A DNA stretch of 64,000 bases from Myxococcales bacterium. Its GTDB lineage: Bacteria; Myxococcota_A; Bradymonadia; Bradymonadales; GCA-2716585. The notes beneath the pieces are model-generated. The model worked only from the letters and a program-made list of their open reading frames with translations, was not told the origin of the DNA and did not search any database. Position numbers and translations under genes: made by a program. Below, piece after piece: positions 6,822-15,743 of this stretch; positions within the stretch are counted from its first letter, which is position 1, and every line of letters starts with the position of its first letter. Location: the NCBI GenBank assembly GCA_002716585.1, contig PBBL01000002.1:54032-118031 (forward strand), given 5' to 3'.

Positions 6822-9533
6822 TTATTTGGCGTCGTACCAGCTCTTGCCGACCCCGACGTCCACGACGAGCGGCACCTTCAGGTCGACCACCCCGGACATC
6901 TCCTCCACGACCATGGCGCGGAGCGCCTCCAGGTGCTCATCGCGCACCTCGAAGACCAGCTCGTCGTGGACCTGGAGCAGCATCCGGGCGTCCAGCTCGC
7001 CGTCGTCGAGGCGCTGCTGGATGCGGACCATCGCCATCTTGATGACGTCGGCCGCCGTGCCCTGGATCGGCGTGTTGATGGCGAGCCGCTCGCCGAGGGC
7101 GCGGATGTTGGGCTTGGGGCTGACCAGCTCGCTCATCGGGCGGCGGCGATCGAACAGGGTGCTCGCGTAGCCGGAGCGGCGCGCCTCTTCGAGCACGCCC
7201 GCGAAGTAGTCGCGGACGCCGCTGTACCGCTCGAAGTAGGAGTCGATGTACCGCTGCGCCTTGTCCTCGGAGATGTCGAGCGAGCGGGCGAGGCGCCTGC
7301 TGCCCATTCCGTAGATGACGCCGAAGTTTATGGTCTTCCCAGCCCGTCGCTGATCGGCGGTGACCTCCTCGGCGGCGACGTCGAAGATCTCGGCGGCCGT
7401 GCGCTGGTGGATGTCCTGGCCGCGGGTGAAGGCGTCGAGCAGCGCCTCGTCCTCGGACATGTGGGCCAGGATCCGCAGCTCGATCTGGGAGTAGTCCGCC
7501 GCCAGCAACGACCAGCCGTCCGGGGCGATGAACGCCTTGCGGATCTCGCGGCCGCGCGCGGTGCGGATCGGGATGTTCTGGAGGTTGGGGTTGGACGACG
7601 ACAGCCGCCCGGTGGCCGCGACCGCCTGGTTGAAGTCGGTGTGGATGCGGCCGTCGCGGGCGACCAGCTCCGGCAGCGCGTCCACGTAGGTGGACTTGAG
7701 CTTGGCGAACGAGCGGTACTCCAGGATGAGCTTCGGCAGCGGATGCATGCTCTGGAGCTGCTCCAACACGGCGTGGGCCGTGCTCGGGCCGGTCTTCGTC
7801 TTCTTGATGATTGGCAGGCCGAGGTCGTCGAACAGGATCTTGCGCAGCTGTAGCGGGCTGTCGACGTTGAACTCCTGACCCGCCGCCGCGTGGATCTGCT
7901 TCTCCAGGTCTTGAAGCTCGACCGCGTACTGGGCGCTCAGCTCCGACAGCAGCGCCGTGTCTACCAGGACGCCCGTCATCTCCATCCGAGCGAGGATGCG
8001 CCACAAGGGCATCTCCAGCTCGTTCATCAGCCCGGTCAGGCCCGCCTCCTTGAGCTTGGGCGTGTAGGCGGCGTGGAGCAGGCGCGTGACGTCGGCGTCC
8101 TCGGCGGCGTACTCGGTGGCCCGCTCGACCTCGACCTCGTCGAAGGTCCGCTTGTTGCGGCCCTTGCCCACCAGCTCGGCGTAGGAGACCACCTGGTACT
8201 TCAGCTCCTCGGCCGCCAGCGCGTCGAGGCCGTGCGACAGCTTGCTGGAGTCGAGCAGGTAGCTCGCCAGCATGGTGTCGAAGACGACCCCCTGCATGTC
8301 GATGCCGCGCTTCTTGAGCAGCGTCCAGTCGAACTTGACGTTCTGCCCCACCTTCTTGACCGCCGGATCCTCCAGCAGCGGCTTGAGCTTCTCAAGCACC
8401 CGCTCCAGCGGGAGCTGCTCTGGCGGGGTCGGCACCAGGTAGCGGTGGTTGACCGGCACGTAGACGCCCTTGTGGTCCTCCCACGCCAGCGCCAACCCGA
8501 CGATCAGCGCCTCCTCCTTGTTGAGGCTGGTCGTCTCCAGATCGACGCAGATCGCCTCGTCCGTGGCCCGCATCGCCGCGATCGCCTCGTCCAGCTCCGC
8601 CTCGGTGAGGATCGTCCGGTACGCCTTGTCAGGCCCCTGGGGTAGCTCGATCTCGGCGCCTGACGCGTCGGCGCGCACCGCCAGCCGCTTGAGCAACGAG
8701 AAGAACTCAAACTCCCGGTAGAGCCCGCTCAGCTCCTCGTAATCGGGCTCGGTCAGCTTGAGCTTCTCCAGATCGAAGGCGATCGGGCAGTCGTCCTTGA
8801 GCTGCACCAGCTTGCGCGACAGGAGCGCCTGGGCGCCGTACTCGCGCAGGTTCTCCTTGCGCTTCTTGCCCCCGACCTTCTCGATGTTGTCGAGCAGGTT
8901 CTCGATCGAGCCGAACTCCTTGATCAGCTTCCCCGCCGTCTTCTCGCCGATCCCCGGCACCCCGGGGATGTTGTCCGAGCTGTCGCCCGCCAGCCCCAGC
9001 ACGTCCGCCACCTGCTCGGGCGGCACCTGAAAACGCTCGACGACGTCCTCGACGTGGAACTCGCGGTCGCGCATCGTGTCGATCATGATGACGTCGTCGG
9101 TGATCAGCTGCATCAGATCCTTGTCCGAGCTGATGATCACCACCGGCACGCCCGCCTCGTTCGCCTTGCGGACCATCGTCGCGATCAGATCGTCGGCCTC
9201 CACGCCGACCTGCTCCAACACCGGGATCCGGTTCGCACGCACGATGTCCCGCACCCGCGGCATCTGGAGCGCCAGCTCGTCGGGCGGGGCGTTGCGGTTG
9301 GCCTTGTACTGCTCGTACATCTCCGTCCGAAAGCTCTCGCGCGACGCGTCAAACGCCACCGCCAGATAGGCTGGCTTGAAGGTGTCCATGAGCTTGCGCA
9401 GCATGTTCACGAACCCGAACAGCGCCCCGGTCGGGAAGCCCTGCGTCGTCGAGAGGTGGGAGCGGGCGTAATACGCCCGGAAGATGTAGCCGCTGCCGTC
9501 AACGATGTAGAGCTTCTTGTCCTGTTCACTCAT
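6822..9533 (-). CDS. polA: DNA polymerase I
   Basis: A 903-residue family-A polymerase for Okazaki-fragment processing and repair. The N-terminal 5' nuclease domain (about 1-290) has VDGSGYIFRAYYA and the helix-hairpin-helix region LAGDSSDNIPGVPGIGEKTA. The middle 3'-5' exonuclease domain keeps its acidic residues (VDLETTSL, GQNVKFDW, YAAEDADVT), so proofreading is probably intact. The polymerase domain has motif A (AADYSQIELRILAH), the O-helix (RRAGKTINFGVIYGMG) and motif C (LLQVHDELVFEV). The ATG at 9533 (MSEQDKK) is chosen over an upstream in-frame start because family members begin right at the VDG segment. It is flanked by gaps of over 100 bases and probably transcribed alone. Confidence 0.97.
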   Translation of the reverse strand: MSEQDKKLYIVDGSGYIFRAYYARSHLSTTQGFPTGALFGFVNMLRKLMDTFKPAYLAVAFDASRESFRTEMYEQYKANRNAPPDELALQMPRVRDIVRANRIPVLEQVGVEADDLIATMVRKANEAGVPVVIISSDKDLMQLITDDVIMIDTMRDREFHVEDVVERFQVPPEQVADVLGLAGDSSDNIPGVPGIGEKTAGKLIKEFGSIENLLDNIEKVGGKKRKENLREYGAQALLSRKLVQLKDDCPIAFDLEKLKLTEPDYEELSGLYREFEFFSLLKRLAVRADASGAEIELPQGPDKAYRTILTEAELDEAIAAMRATDEAICVDLETTSLNKEEALIVGLALAWEDHKGVYVPVNHRYLVPTPPEQLPLERVLEKLKPLLEDPAVKKVGQNVKFDWTLLKKRGIDMQGVVFDTMLASYLLDSSKLSHGLDALAAEELKYQVVSYAELVGKGRNKRTFDEVEVERATEYAAEDADVTRLLHAAYTPKLKEAGLTGLMNELEMPLWRILARMEMTGVLVDTALLSELSAQYAVELQDLEKQIHAAAGQEFNVDSPLQLRKILFDDLGLPIIKKTKTGPSTAHAVLEQLQSMHPLPKLILEYRSFAKLKSTYVDALPELVARDGRIHTDFNQAVAATGRLSSSNPNLQNIPIRTARGREIRKAFIAPDGWSLLAADYSQIELRILAHMSEDEALLDAFTRGQDIHQRTAAEIFDVAAEEVTADQRRAGKTINFGVIYGMGSRRLARSLDISEDKAQRYIDSYFERYSGVRDYFAGVLEEARRSGYASTLFDRRRPMSELVSPKPNIRALGERLAINTPIQGTAADVIKMAMVRIQQRLDDGELDARMLLQVHDELVFEVRDEHLEALRAMVVEEMSGVVDLKVPLVVDVGVGKSWYDAK

Positions 9534-9677
9534 GGTGCGAATACGCCTCGTGACCTGGAAGAGGCCGCGACCTCTTGCAATTTGTTCAGCGCCCACAGAC
9601 TAACCCTACGCGCGCCGCCTGTAAAGGACGCCGCCCGCCGCCCGCGTTCAACCGCGGCCCGGTCGTTTGAGGCTGCC

Positions 9678-11372
9678 TCAGAGGTGCTGGAGGAGGATGA
9701 TGATCGACGCGAAGAACAGCGCGATCGTCGCGAAGATGAAGATCAGCTGGAACAGCGCCTGGGTCCTCGCCAGGTTCCCCCCTGGCGCGAAGATCTGATC
9801 GAGCCCCTGCTCGCCCTCCTCCTCCAGCTCAGCGTGGAGGTCGGCCAGCATCTGCTGGGAGCGCCGCCGCACCCGCAGCAGGTTGAACACCACCAGGTAC
9901 AGGATGATCAGCGCCGCCACCACCCCGGAGGCGATCAGCAGGCCCGTGATCGGCCCGCGCCAGGACTCCTTCTCGGTCGCCAGCGCCACCCGGTCCCGAT
10001 CGCGCGTGTCGATCTGGAGGATCGGGTGCGTCGCGTCGTGGGGCAAGGTCGCCAGCCAGAACGCCAGCTGCTCATGCACCTCCTGCGTCGGCGCGGTCCG
10101 CAGCCACGTCGACTTGAGCAGCGCCGACGCCGTCTCGGGCCTCACCCCCGCCCCCCAGGCGCGCTCCAGCACCACCTGGAGCGCCTCGCGCCCCTCCAGC
10201 CCCGGCGCTGGCAGCGCCAGGTAGCGCACGTCCACCGCCTCGCCCGGCGCCAGCGCGTGGCCGTACACCTGAAGCTTCAGCAGCCACACCCCGCTCTCCG
10301 GCCGCGGCGGCGCCCCGGGCTTGAAGATGAACCCCCCGCCCCCGTTGCCGATCCCCGACACGTCCCCGAACACCACCCGCTCGTCCATCACCAGATCGCT
10401 GTACAGCGCCCCGGTCCGGTGGAGGGTCAGCACCGGCACCTTCAGCTCGTCCGTCGCCTTCCACAGCGGCGACTTGAGGCGCATCGCGTACTGCTTCTTC
10501 TTGCTCGTCAGGATCACCTCGCGGACGCTCGGCTCACCGCCCTCCTCGCGCGGGGCCACCTCCAGGCGCCACCGCTGGACCCCGATCGGCACCAGCGCGA
10601 ACGACGCCAGCCCGCCGCCGTTGGTCTGCACCTGGCGCGGCACGTCCCCCTCGATGACGCCTTTGACGAGCTTGATCGTCACCGTCGCGGGCACGGGCAG
10701 CCCGGTCTCCCGCTCGGTGGTCTGGACGAACACCGTCGAGCGCAGCCCGTCGGTCGTGTCGTGCCCGTCGGCGAGCAGCTCGATCGCGATCGGCCCGCGC
10801 CCCACCCGCGGCAGCTCCTCGCCGCTGTCCGTCTTCAGCGGCGGCGCGCCGCGCATCGCCTCGCGATCCTCGCGGAGCTGCTCGGAGGCGCGCGCCCAGG
10901 CCTCCACCAGGTCGGGCGGGTGCGAGCGCCCCACCTCGATCGGGACCTCCACCTCCGCGGGCGACTCGCCGCGCGGCTCGACCGTCACCACGAGCGAGCC
11001 TGGCCCCTCCTGGAGCGCGGGCAGCGTCATGTTGACGTCGGCGAACCCCGCCGGGCTCGTCCGCCCGGCGTAGAGCACGCCCTTGTCCCGGTGGCTGACC
11101 CGGACGGTCGCGCCTGGCAGGAAGCGCCCCTGCGCCAGATCGCGCACACCGACGCGCCAGGCGATCGGCTCACTCGCCGCGACCGCGCGTTGACCGGAGA
11201 TCGTGTAGGAGAATGAGACCGAGCGGCCCGCGACCGCCATGTAGACCGCGATGAGCGTGAAGATGTAGAGGGCGAACAGGTAGGAGGCCCAGCGCCACAT
11301 CCAGGGCTTGACCAGCCGTTCGAGCCAGGTGGCGTCGGCCGACGCACCGTGTGAGGGGGTTGGTTCGCTCAA
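9678..11372 (-). CDS. Membrane protein with large extracytoplasmic beta-rich region
   Basis: A 564-residue protein of unknown function. One membrane segment lies near residues 29-50 and two more near 473-499 and 540-562, leaving about 420 residues outside the cytoplasm. That region contains beta-sandwich-like segments (SGQRAVAASEPIAWRV, GATVRVSHRDKGV, TVTIKLVKGV) as in macroglobulin or invasin-like linkers. A cytoplasmic loop between the last two segments is acidic and helical. Start at TTG 11372: GGAG lies about 11 bases upstream, over the end of the M23 peptidase gene, whose stop is 6 bases before this start. This coupling suggests a joint role at the envelope. Confidence 0.6.
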   Translation of the reverse strand: MSEPTPSHGASADATWLERLVKPWMWRWASYLFALYIFTLIAVYMAVAGRSVSFSYTISGQRAVAASEPIAWRVGVRDLAQGRFLPGATVRVSHRDKGVLYAGRTSPAGFADVNMTLPALQEGPGSLVVTVEPRGESPAEVEVPIEVGRSHPPDLVEAWARASEQLREDREAMRGAPPLKTDSGEELPRVGRGPIAIELLADGHDTTDGLRSTVFVQTTERETGLPVPATVTIKLVKGVIEGDVPRQVQTNGGGLASFALVPIGVQRWRLEVAPREEGGEPSVREVILTSKKKQYAMRLKSPLWKATDELKVPVLTLHRTGALYSDLVMDERVVFGDVSGIGNGGGGFIFKPGAPPRPESGVWLLKLQVYGHALAPGEAVDVRYLALPAPGLEGREALQVVLERAWGAGVRPETASALLKSTWLRTAPTQEVHEQLAFWLATLPHDATHPILQIDTRDRDRVALATEKESWRGPITGLLIASGVVAALIILYLVVFNLLRVRRRSQQMLADLHAELEEEGEQGLDQIFAPGGNLARTQALFQLIFIFATIALFFASIIILLQHL

Positions 11373-11378
11373 GCCACC

Positions 11379-12941
11379 CTACTCCTCCGTGTCGCCCGCG
11401 CCTTCCTCGAAGCCGTGCATGTCGTCGCCGCCCACCGGCTCCGGCTCGTCCGGGCCGTCGCTGGGGGGCTGGACCTTGCAGGTGTCGAGCTTCTTGTCCA
11501 GATCGCGCACCCACCGCTTGTGCTTCTTGAGGTCGCCGCCGCCGAGCGCCGCGGTGCGCGTCGAGTGGATCTTGAGCGGGTCCATGAACTCGCCGTTGTG
11601 CTTGACCCCGAGGTGGAGGTGCGGCCCGGTCGAGCGCCCGGTCGTCCCCACGTAGCCGATCACGCTCGACTGCCTCACCTTCGTCCCCTTCTTGATCCCA
11701 CGGCCAAACCGCTGGAGGTGCGCGTAGTAGGACACCCAGCCGTTGGGGTGCTCGACCACGACGAGGTTGCCGTTGGCGCCCTTCTCCGCCGCGAACAGGA
11801 TCGTGCCGTTGGCGATCGGGTTGATCGGGGTCCCGGAGGAGGCGGCGTAATCGACGCCGTTGTGGTTCTTCCACTTCTTGAGCACGGGGTGGAACCGCTT
11901 GCCGAACTTGCTCGTCAGCCTCGCGCCCTTGACCGGGTTGCGGATGAACATCCGCCGCAGCGAGTGGCCGTCCTTGTCGTAGTAGGTGGTGCCGTCGTCC
12001 TGGGCGGAGACATAGGCCCGCATCGAGGCGTTGGCCCCCTTGTACTCGGCCGCCAGGATGCGCCCGTAGCGGATCAGCTCGTCCTCGATGTAGATCTTCT
12101 CGTACACGATCCGGAAGGTGTCTCCCGGCTTGGTGTCGCTCCCGAAGTCGATGTCGTAGGCGAACACATCGACGAACTTCGTCACCAGCTTCTGCCCTTC
12201 TCCGGCGTCCATGATCGCCTTGCTGAGCGAGCTGCGCACGGTGCCCCCCAGGGAGGCGACCCGGGTCTTGAGCGGCGCCTTGACCTTGGACGAGGCGAAC
12301 TCATCGGAGGCGCCGCGCTTGGCGACGAAGGCGACCTCCAGGTTGCGCTGGTAGCGCAGCTCCATCACCCGCCCCTCCGGGTCGTAGCGCACCTCGTACC
12401 TGTCCTTCGGGCGCGACTTGCGGAAGTCGAAGATCTTGCTGAGGCTGTTGATCGCAGGCTGGATCTGCGCGGCGGAGAGGTTGTGCTGGGTGAGCGCGGC
12501 GAACAGGCTCTGCCCCGACTTGAGGCGGCCTCGGATGGTGCCGGTCTTGCCCGCCTCGACGATCTGGGGCGCGGCCGCCTTCGCCGCCGGGGCCGCCTTG
12601 GGCTTGCTCGGCGCCTCCGCCCTGGGCGCGTCGGCCGCCGCCGCAGGGGTCGGCTTCGCCTCGGGCTGGTCGTCGGTCGCGGTCGCGGTCTCGGCCTTCC
12701 CCTCGCCCTGGCGCGCCTGGTTCACCTCCATGACCGCCGCGGAGACGCGCTGCGCCTCCGCCAGCCGCATGCTCTCCTCCGCCTCGCGCCGCTCGCGCTC
12801 CTCGGCGATGTCGGCGCCCGCGATCGAGAGGTGGACGATGAAGGCGACGAACGCCAGGATCGGCAGGCTCAGCAGCCACCAGCGACGGCGCGGCTTCTCC
12901 TCATCGGCCAACAAGCCGTTGATTGGTTGATAGATCTTCAT
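11379..12941 (-). CDS. M23-family metallopeptidase, MepM-like murein endopeptidase
   Basis: A 520-residue membrane-anchored cell-wall hydrolase that should cut peptidoglycan cross-links in the periplasm. A membrane segment (about 21-41) is followed by a helical then Ala/Pro/Lys-rich linker (about 85-140), a LysM/OapA-like domain (RLKSGQSLFAALTQ, near 150) and an M23 domain. Zinc ligands are His360 and Asp364 in NHNGVD and the His441-x-His443 pair in GPHLHLG. KKGTKVRQSSVIGYVGTTG is characteristic. AAGGAAGG precedes the ATG. The gene is coupled to the downstream membrane protein. An acidic C-terminal tail of about 35 residues is unusual. Confidence 0.9.
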   Translation of the reverse strand: MKIYQPINGLLADEEKPRRRWWLLSLPILAFVAFIVHLSIAGADIAEERERREAEESMRLAEAQRVSAAVMEVNQARQGEGKAETATATDDQPEAKPTPAAAADAPRAEAPSKPKAAPAAKAAAPQIVEAGKTGTIRGRLKSGQSLFAALTQHNLSAAQIQPAINSLSKIFDFRKSRPKDRYEVRYDPEGRVMELRYQRNLEVAFVAKRGASDEFASSKVKAPLKTRVASLGGTVRSSLSKAIMDAGEGQKLVTKFVDVFAYDIDFGSDTKPGDTFRIVYEKIYIEDELIRYGRILAAEYKGANASMRAYVSAQDDGTTYYDKDGHSLRRMFIRNPVKGARLTSKFGKRFHPVLKKWKNHNGVDYAASSGTPINPIANGTILFAAEKGANGNLVVVEHPNGWVSYYAHLQRFGRGIKKGTKVRQSSVIGYVGTTGRSTGPHLHLGVKHNGEFMDPLKIHSTRTAALGGGDLKKHKRWVRDLDKKLDTCKVQPPSDGPDEPEPVGGDDMHGFEEGAGDTEE

Positions 12942-13003
12942 ACCCTTCCTTTCGGTGCCCTCAGGGACCAGCGGCGGGCATGAGCTTGCGCAGCCCGCGC
13001 GAT

Positions 13004-14716
13004 CTACCTGGACTTGGCTATCATCTCCTCGGCATGCTCGAGGGTCTTGCGCGTGATCGTGCTCCCTCCGAGCATGCGAGCAATCTCCATGGTCCTCTGC
13101 TCCGGGTCAAGGGGTCGCAGAGAACTGGTCGTGCGGTTGGCCTTCTGATGCTTCTCTACCAGCACATGGTGATCCGCGTAGGAGGCCACCTGGGGTAGGT
13201 GGGTTATACACAAAACCTGCCTCCCTTGCGACACCTCCCTGATCTTCCGCCCGACCACATCCGCGACGCGGCCCCCGATCCCGGTGTCCACCTCGTCGAA
13301 AATGTACGTCGGCACCGGGTCGGACGTCATCAACGCCCCCTTGAGCGCCAACATGATCCGGCTCAGCTCACCGCCGGAGGCGATCTTGGCGAGCGGCCCC
13401 CAGCCCATGCCCGGGTTGGGGCTGATCAGGAACTCCAGGTGATCGATCCCCTGCGGGGTGAGGCTCTCGGGCGCGGCGAGGTTGACGTCCTCGACCCAGC
13501 CCCCCGCGCCGTCGCGGTAGCGGATCGGGCTCATGAAGCGGCAGCGCTCCATGCTCAGATCGCGCAGCTCGTCCTCCACCACCTCCTGAAGGCGCCTCGC
13601 CGCCTTGTGACGACGTCGGCTCAGCGTCCGCGCCTGCGCCATGATCGAGCGGAGCAGCTCGGCCGCCTCCGCCTCCGCCTCCTCGATCCGGGACTCGGCC
13701 CGCTCCAGCTTCGACAGCTCGGAGCGCATCTCCTCGGCCCGCTCCAGGACGTCCGACAGCTCGCCGCCGTGCTTGCGCTTGAGCCGGTTGAGCGTCTGGA
13801 TGCGATCCTCCAGCCGCTCCAGCCTCGCCGGGTCGGCGTCCACGCTCTCGGCGTAGCGGCGCAGGTCGCGCGCCGTCTCCACCACCTGAATCCGCGCCGC
13901 CTCCAGCTGATTCACCAACGCGTCGAGCGACGTGTCGATCGCCGCCGCCCGCTGCACGTCGTCGCAGAGGTTCGACAGCGCGTCCGCCACGGCGTGCTCG
14001 CCCTCGTACAGGCCATAGCAGGCGCCCGACGCCAGCCCGCTCAGCTTCTCGGCGTTGCGGAGCACCTCCAGCTCACGATCGAGGCGCTCGTCCGCCTCCA
14101 GATCGATCTCCACCCCGTCGATCTCGTTCAACTGGAAGTTCAGGTAATCCATGCGCGCCAGCCGCTCGCGCTCCGAGCCGCGCAGCCGCCTCACCTCGCG
14201 CTCCAGCCCCCGGAGCTGCTCGACGCTCACCGACACCCGCTCCGCCTCCTCGGTCAGCCCACCGAAGGCGTCCAGGATCGACACGTGGTTGAGCGGATCG
14301 AGCAGCGAGTAGCTCGCGTGCTGGCCGATGATGTCCACCAGCCCCCGGGTCAGCTCCTGAAGGAACGCCACCCGCGACGCGCTCCCGTTGATGAACACCT
14401 TGTTGCGCCCGGTCCGGTTGATGATCCGACGGATGATCAGCTGCTCGCTGGTCTCGATCCCGCGCGGCTCCAGCAGCCGCTCGACCTGGCCGCGCGTCGC
14501 CTCCGACAGCTCGAAGATCGCCTCCACGACAGCCTCCTTCGCGTCGTGGCGCACCATCTCCGCGCTCGCCCGACCGCCCAGGATCAACCCCAGCGCGCCC
14601 ACCAGGATCGACTTGCCCGCGCCCGTCTCGCCCGTCAGCGCCGTAAACCCCTCGTCGAACCCGAGCTGCAACTCGTCGATGATCGCGAAGTTCTTAATGA
14701 TCAAGTGGCTCAGCAT
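13004..14716 (-). CDS. recN: DNA repair ATPase RecN
   Basis: A 570-residue SMC-like ATPase for recombinational double-strand break repair. It has Walker A GETGAGKS (29-36), a long central coiled coil (about 150-390), the Walker B region FDEVDTGIGG and the His-loop ITHLPQVAS. Length is usual for the family. RecN genes are commonly SOS-controlled; the upstream gap contains a TGTTCAGG half-site on this strand (14783-14790), but no complete LexA box that I can vouch for. It starts 181 bases downstream of fdhD on the same strand. Confidence 0.96.
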   Translation of the reverse strand: MLSHLIIKNFAIIDELQLGFDEGFTALTGETGAGKSILVGALGLILGGRASAEMVRHDAKEAVVEAIFELSEATRGQVERLLEPRGIETSEQLIIRRIINRTGRNKVFINGSASRVAFLQELTRGLVDIIGQHASYSLLDPLNHVSILDAFGGLTEEAERVSVSVEQLRGLEREVRRLRGSERERLARMDYLNFQLNEIDGVEIDLEADERLDRELEVLRNAEKLSGLASGACYGLYEGEHAVADALSNLCDDVQRAAAIDTSLDALVNQLEAARIQVVETARDLRRYAESVDADPARLERLEDRIQTLNRLKRKHGGELSDVLERAEEMRSELSKLERAESRIEEAEAEAAELLRSIMAQARTLSRRRHKAARRLQEVVEDELRDLSMERCRFMSPIRYRDGAGGWVEDVNLAAPESLTPQGIDHLEFLISPNPGMGWGPLAKIASGGELSRIMLALKGALMTSDPVPTYIFDEVDTGIGGRVADVVGRKIREVSQGRQVLCITHLPQVASYADHHVLVEKHQKANRTTSSLRPLDPEQRTMEIARMLGGSTITRKTLEHAEEMIAKSR

Positions 14717-14897
14717 CGATCGCTCTCCCCAGCCTCATGACACACCACGCGACCATCCATGGTCCACTGTACACATCTGACGCCTGAACATCTGCGCCGC
14801 ACCCAGATCTAGCCGCATCCCCCCTCGATCGCAAGCCTACAACGCTCCCACCACCACAAATCCTGTCAAGAAATCGGCAACTGAAGAAATCCAGCCC

Positions 14898-15743
14898 CTA
14901 TTCATCGAGGTCGATGAACTTTTCTCCGGCGTACACGTTCAGCCGCTCCGACCGCACGAACCCGATCATCACCATCCCCGATTTTCTCGCTAGATCCACC
15001 GCGAGACTCGATGGCGCCGAGATCGCTGCCATCACGGGGATCCCCGCGACCCTCGCCTTCTGCGCGATCTCGAACCCGATCCGTCCGCTCACCACGAGCA
15101 TGTGATCCCGAAGCGGCAGCGCCCGCCGCAGCACCTGGCGCCCGATCACCTTGTCGACCGCGTTGTGGCGACCCACGTCCTCGCGCACCGCCAGCAGCCG
15201 CCCCGTCCTCAGGTTCACCAGCCCCGCCGCATGCAGCCCGCCCGTCGCCTCGAAGACCCGCTGCGACGCCCGCATCTGCGCCACCGCCTCGCGCACCCGC
15301 GCCAGGCTCACCCGCACCGTCAGCTCCGGCGGCGCCGACCTCACGAACACCGCGTCGATCGTCGCCTTGCCGCACACCCCGCAGCTCGAACTCGCGAACG
15401 TGTTCCGCCTCAGCCGCTCCAGATCCAGCTCCAGCCGATCCGGCACCATGAGGTTGATCACGTTGCGCCCATACACCGGCATCGCCCTGCGGCAGTGCGC
15501 CGCGAACCGCACGTCGCGCGGGTCCGCGACGATCCCCTCGGTCACCGCGAACCCACACGCCAGCTCCTCGTCCGCCCCCGGCGTCCGCATCAGCACCGCG
15601 ACCGACACGTCGCGCAGCCTCAGCTCCAGCGGCTCCTCGCGCACGAGCTGATCCGCGATCTCCTCGCGCGCGCCCCCCTCCACGCGCCACACCTGCGCGG
15701 AGCGCGTCGCCTCCTCCAACTCACCGCTGCGCTCGTCGCTCAT
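14898..15743 (-). CDS. fdhD: Formate dehydrogenase accessory sulfurtransferase FdhD
   Basis: A 281-residue FdhD, which passes sulfur from a cysteine desulfurase to the molybdenum cofactor of formate dehydrogenase. The loop SSCGVCGK places the two reactive cysteines at 121 and 124, as in the Escherichia coli protein. Also conserved are LACGFAVTEG, GGLHAAGL, REDVGRHNAVDKVIG and VSGRIGFEIAQKA. Its ATG overlaps the stop of the upstream membrane-protein gene (ATGA at 15740-15743), so translation is coupled. No formate dehydrogenase is present in this window, so its client lies elsewhere. Confidence 0.95.
   Translation of the reverse strand: MSDERSGELEEATRSAQVWRVEGGAREEIADQLVREEPLELRLRDVSVAVLMRTPGADEELACGFAVTEGIVADPRDVRFAAHCRRAMPVYGRNVINLMVPDRLELDLERLRRNTFASSSCGVCGKATIDAVFVRSAPPELTVRVSLARVREAVAQMRASQRVFEATGGLHAAGLVNLRTGRLLAVREDVGRHNAVDKVIGRQVLRRALPLRDHMLVVSGRIGFEIAQKARVAGIPVMAAISAPSSLAVDLARKSGMVMIGFVRSERLNVYAGEKFIDLDE

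Noticed and set aside
9054..11216. Very long antisense frames, for example opposite polA/membrane protein and opposite the MoxR locus
   Set aside because: In GC-rich DNA the antisense third-position frame is usually open; these have His/Arg/Leu/Gln/Asp-biased composition and lie exactly opposite clear genes.
14717..14897. Complete LexA box for recN
   Set aside because: TGTACA and TGTTCAGG fragments are present, but no full known motif could be matched.
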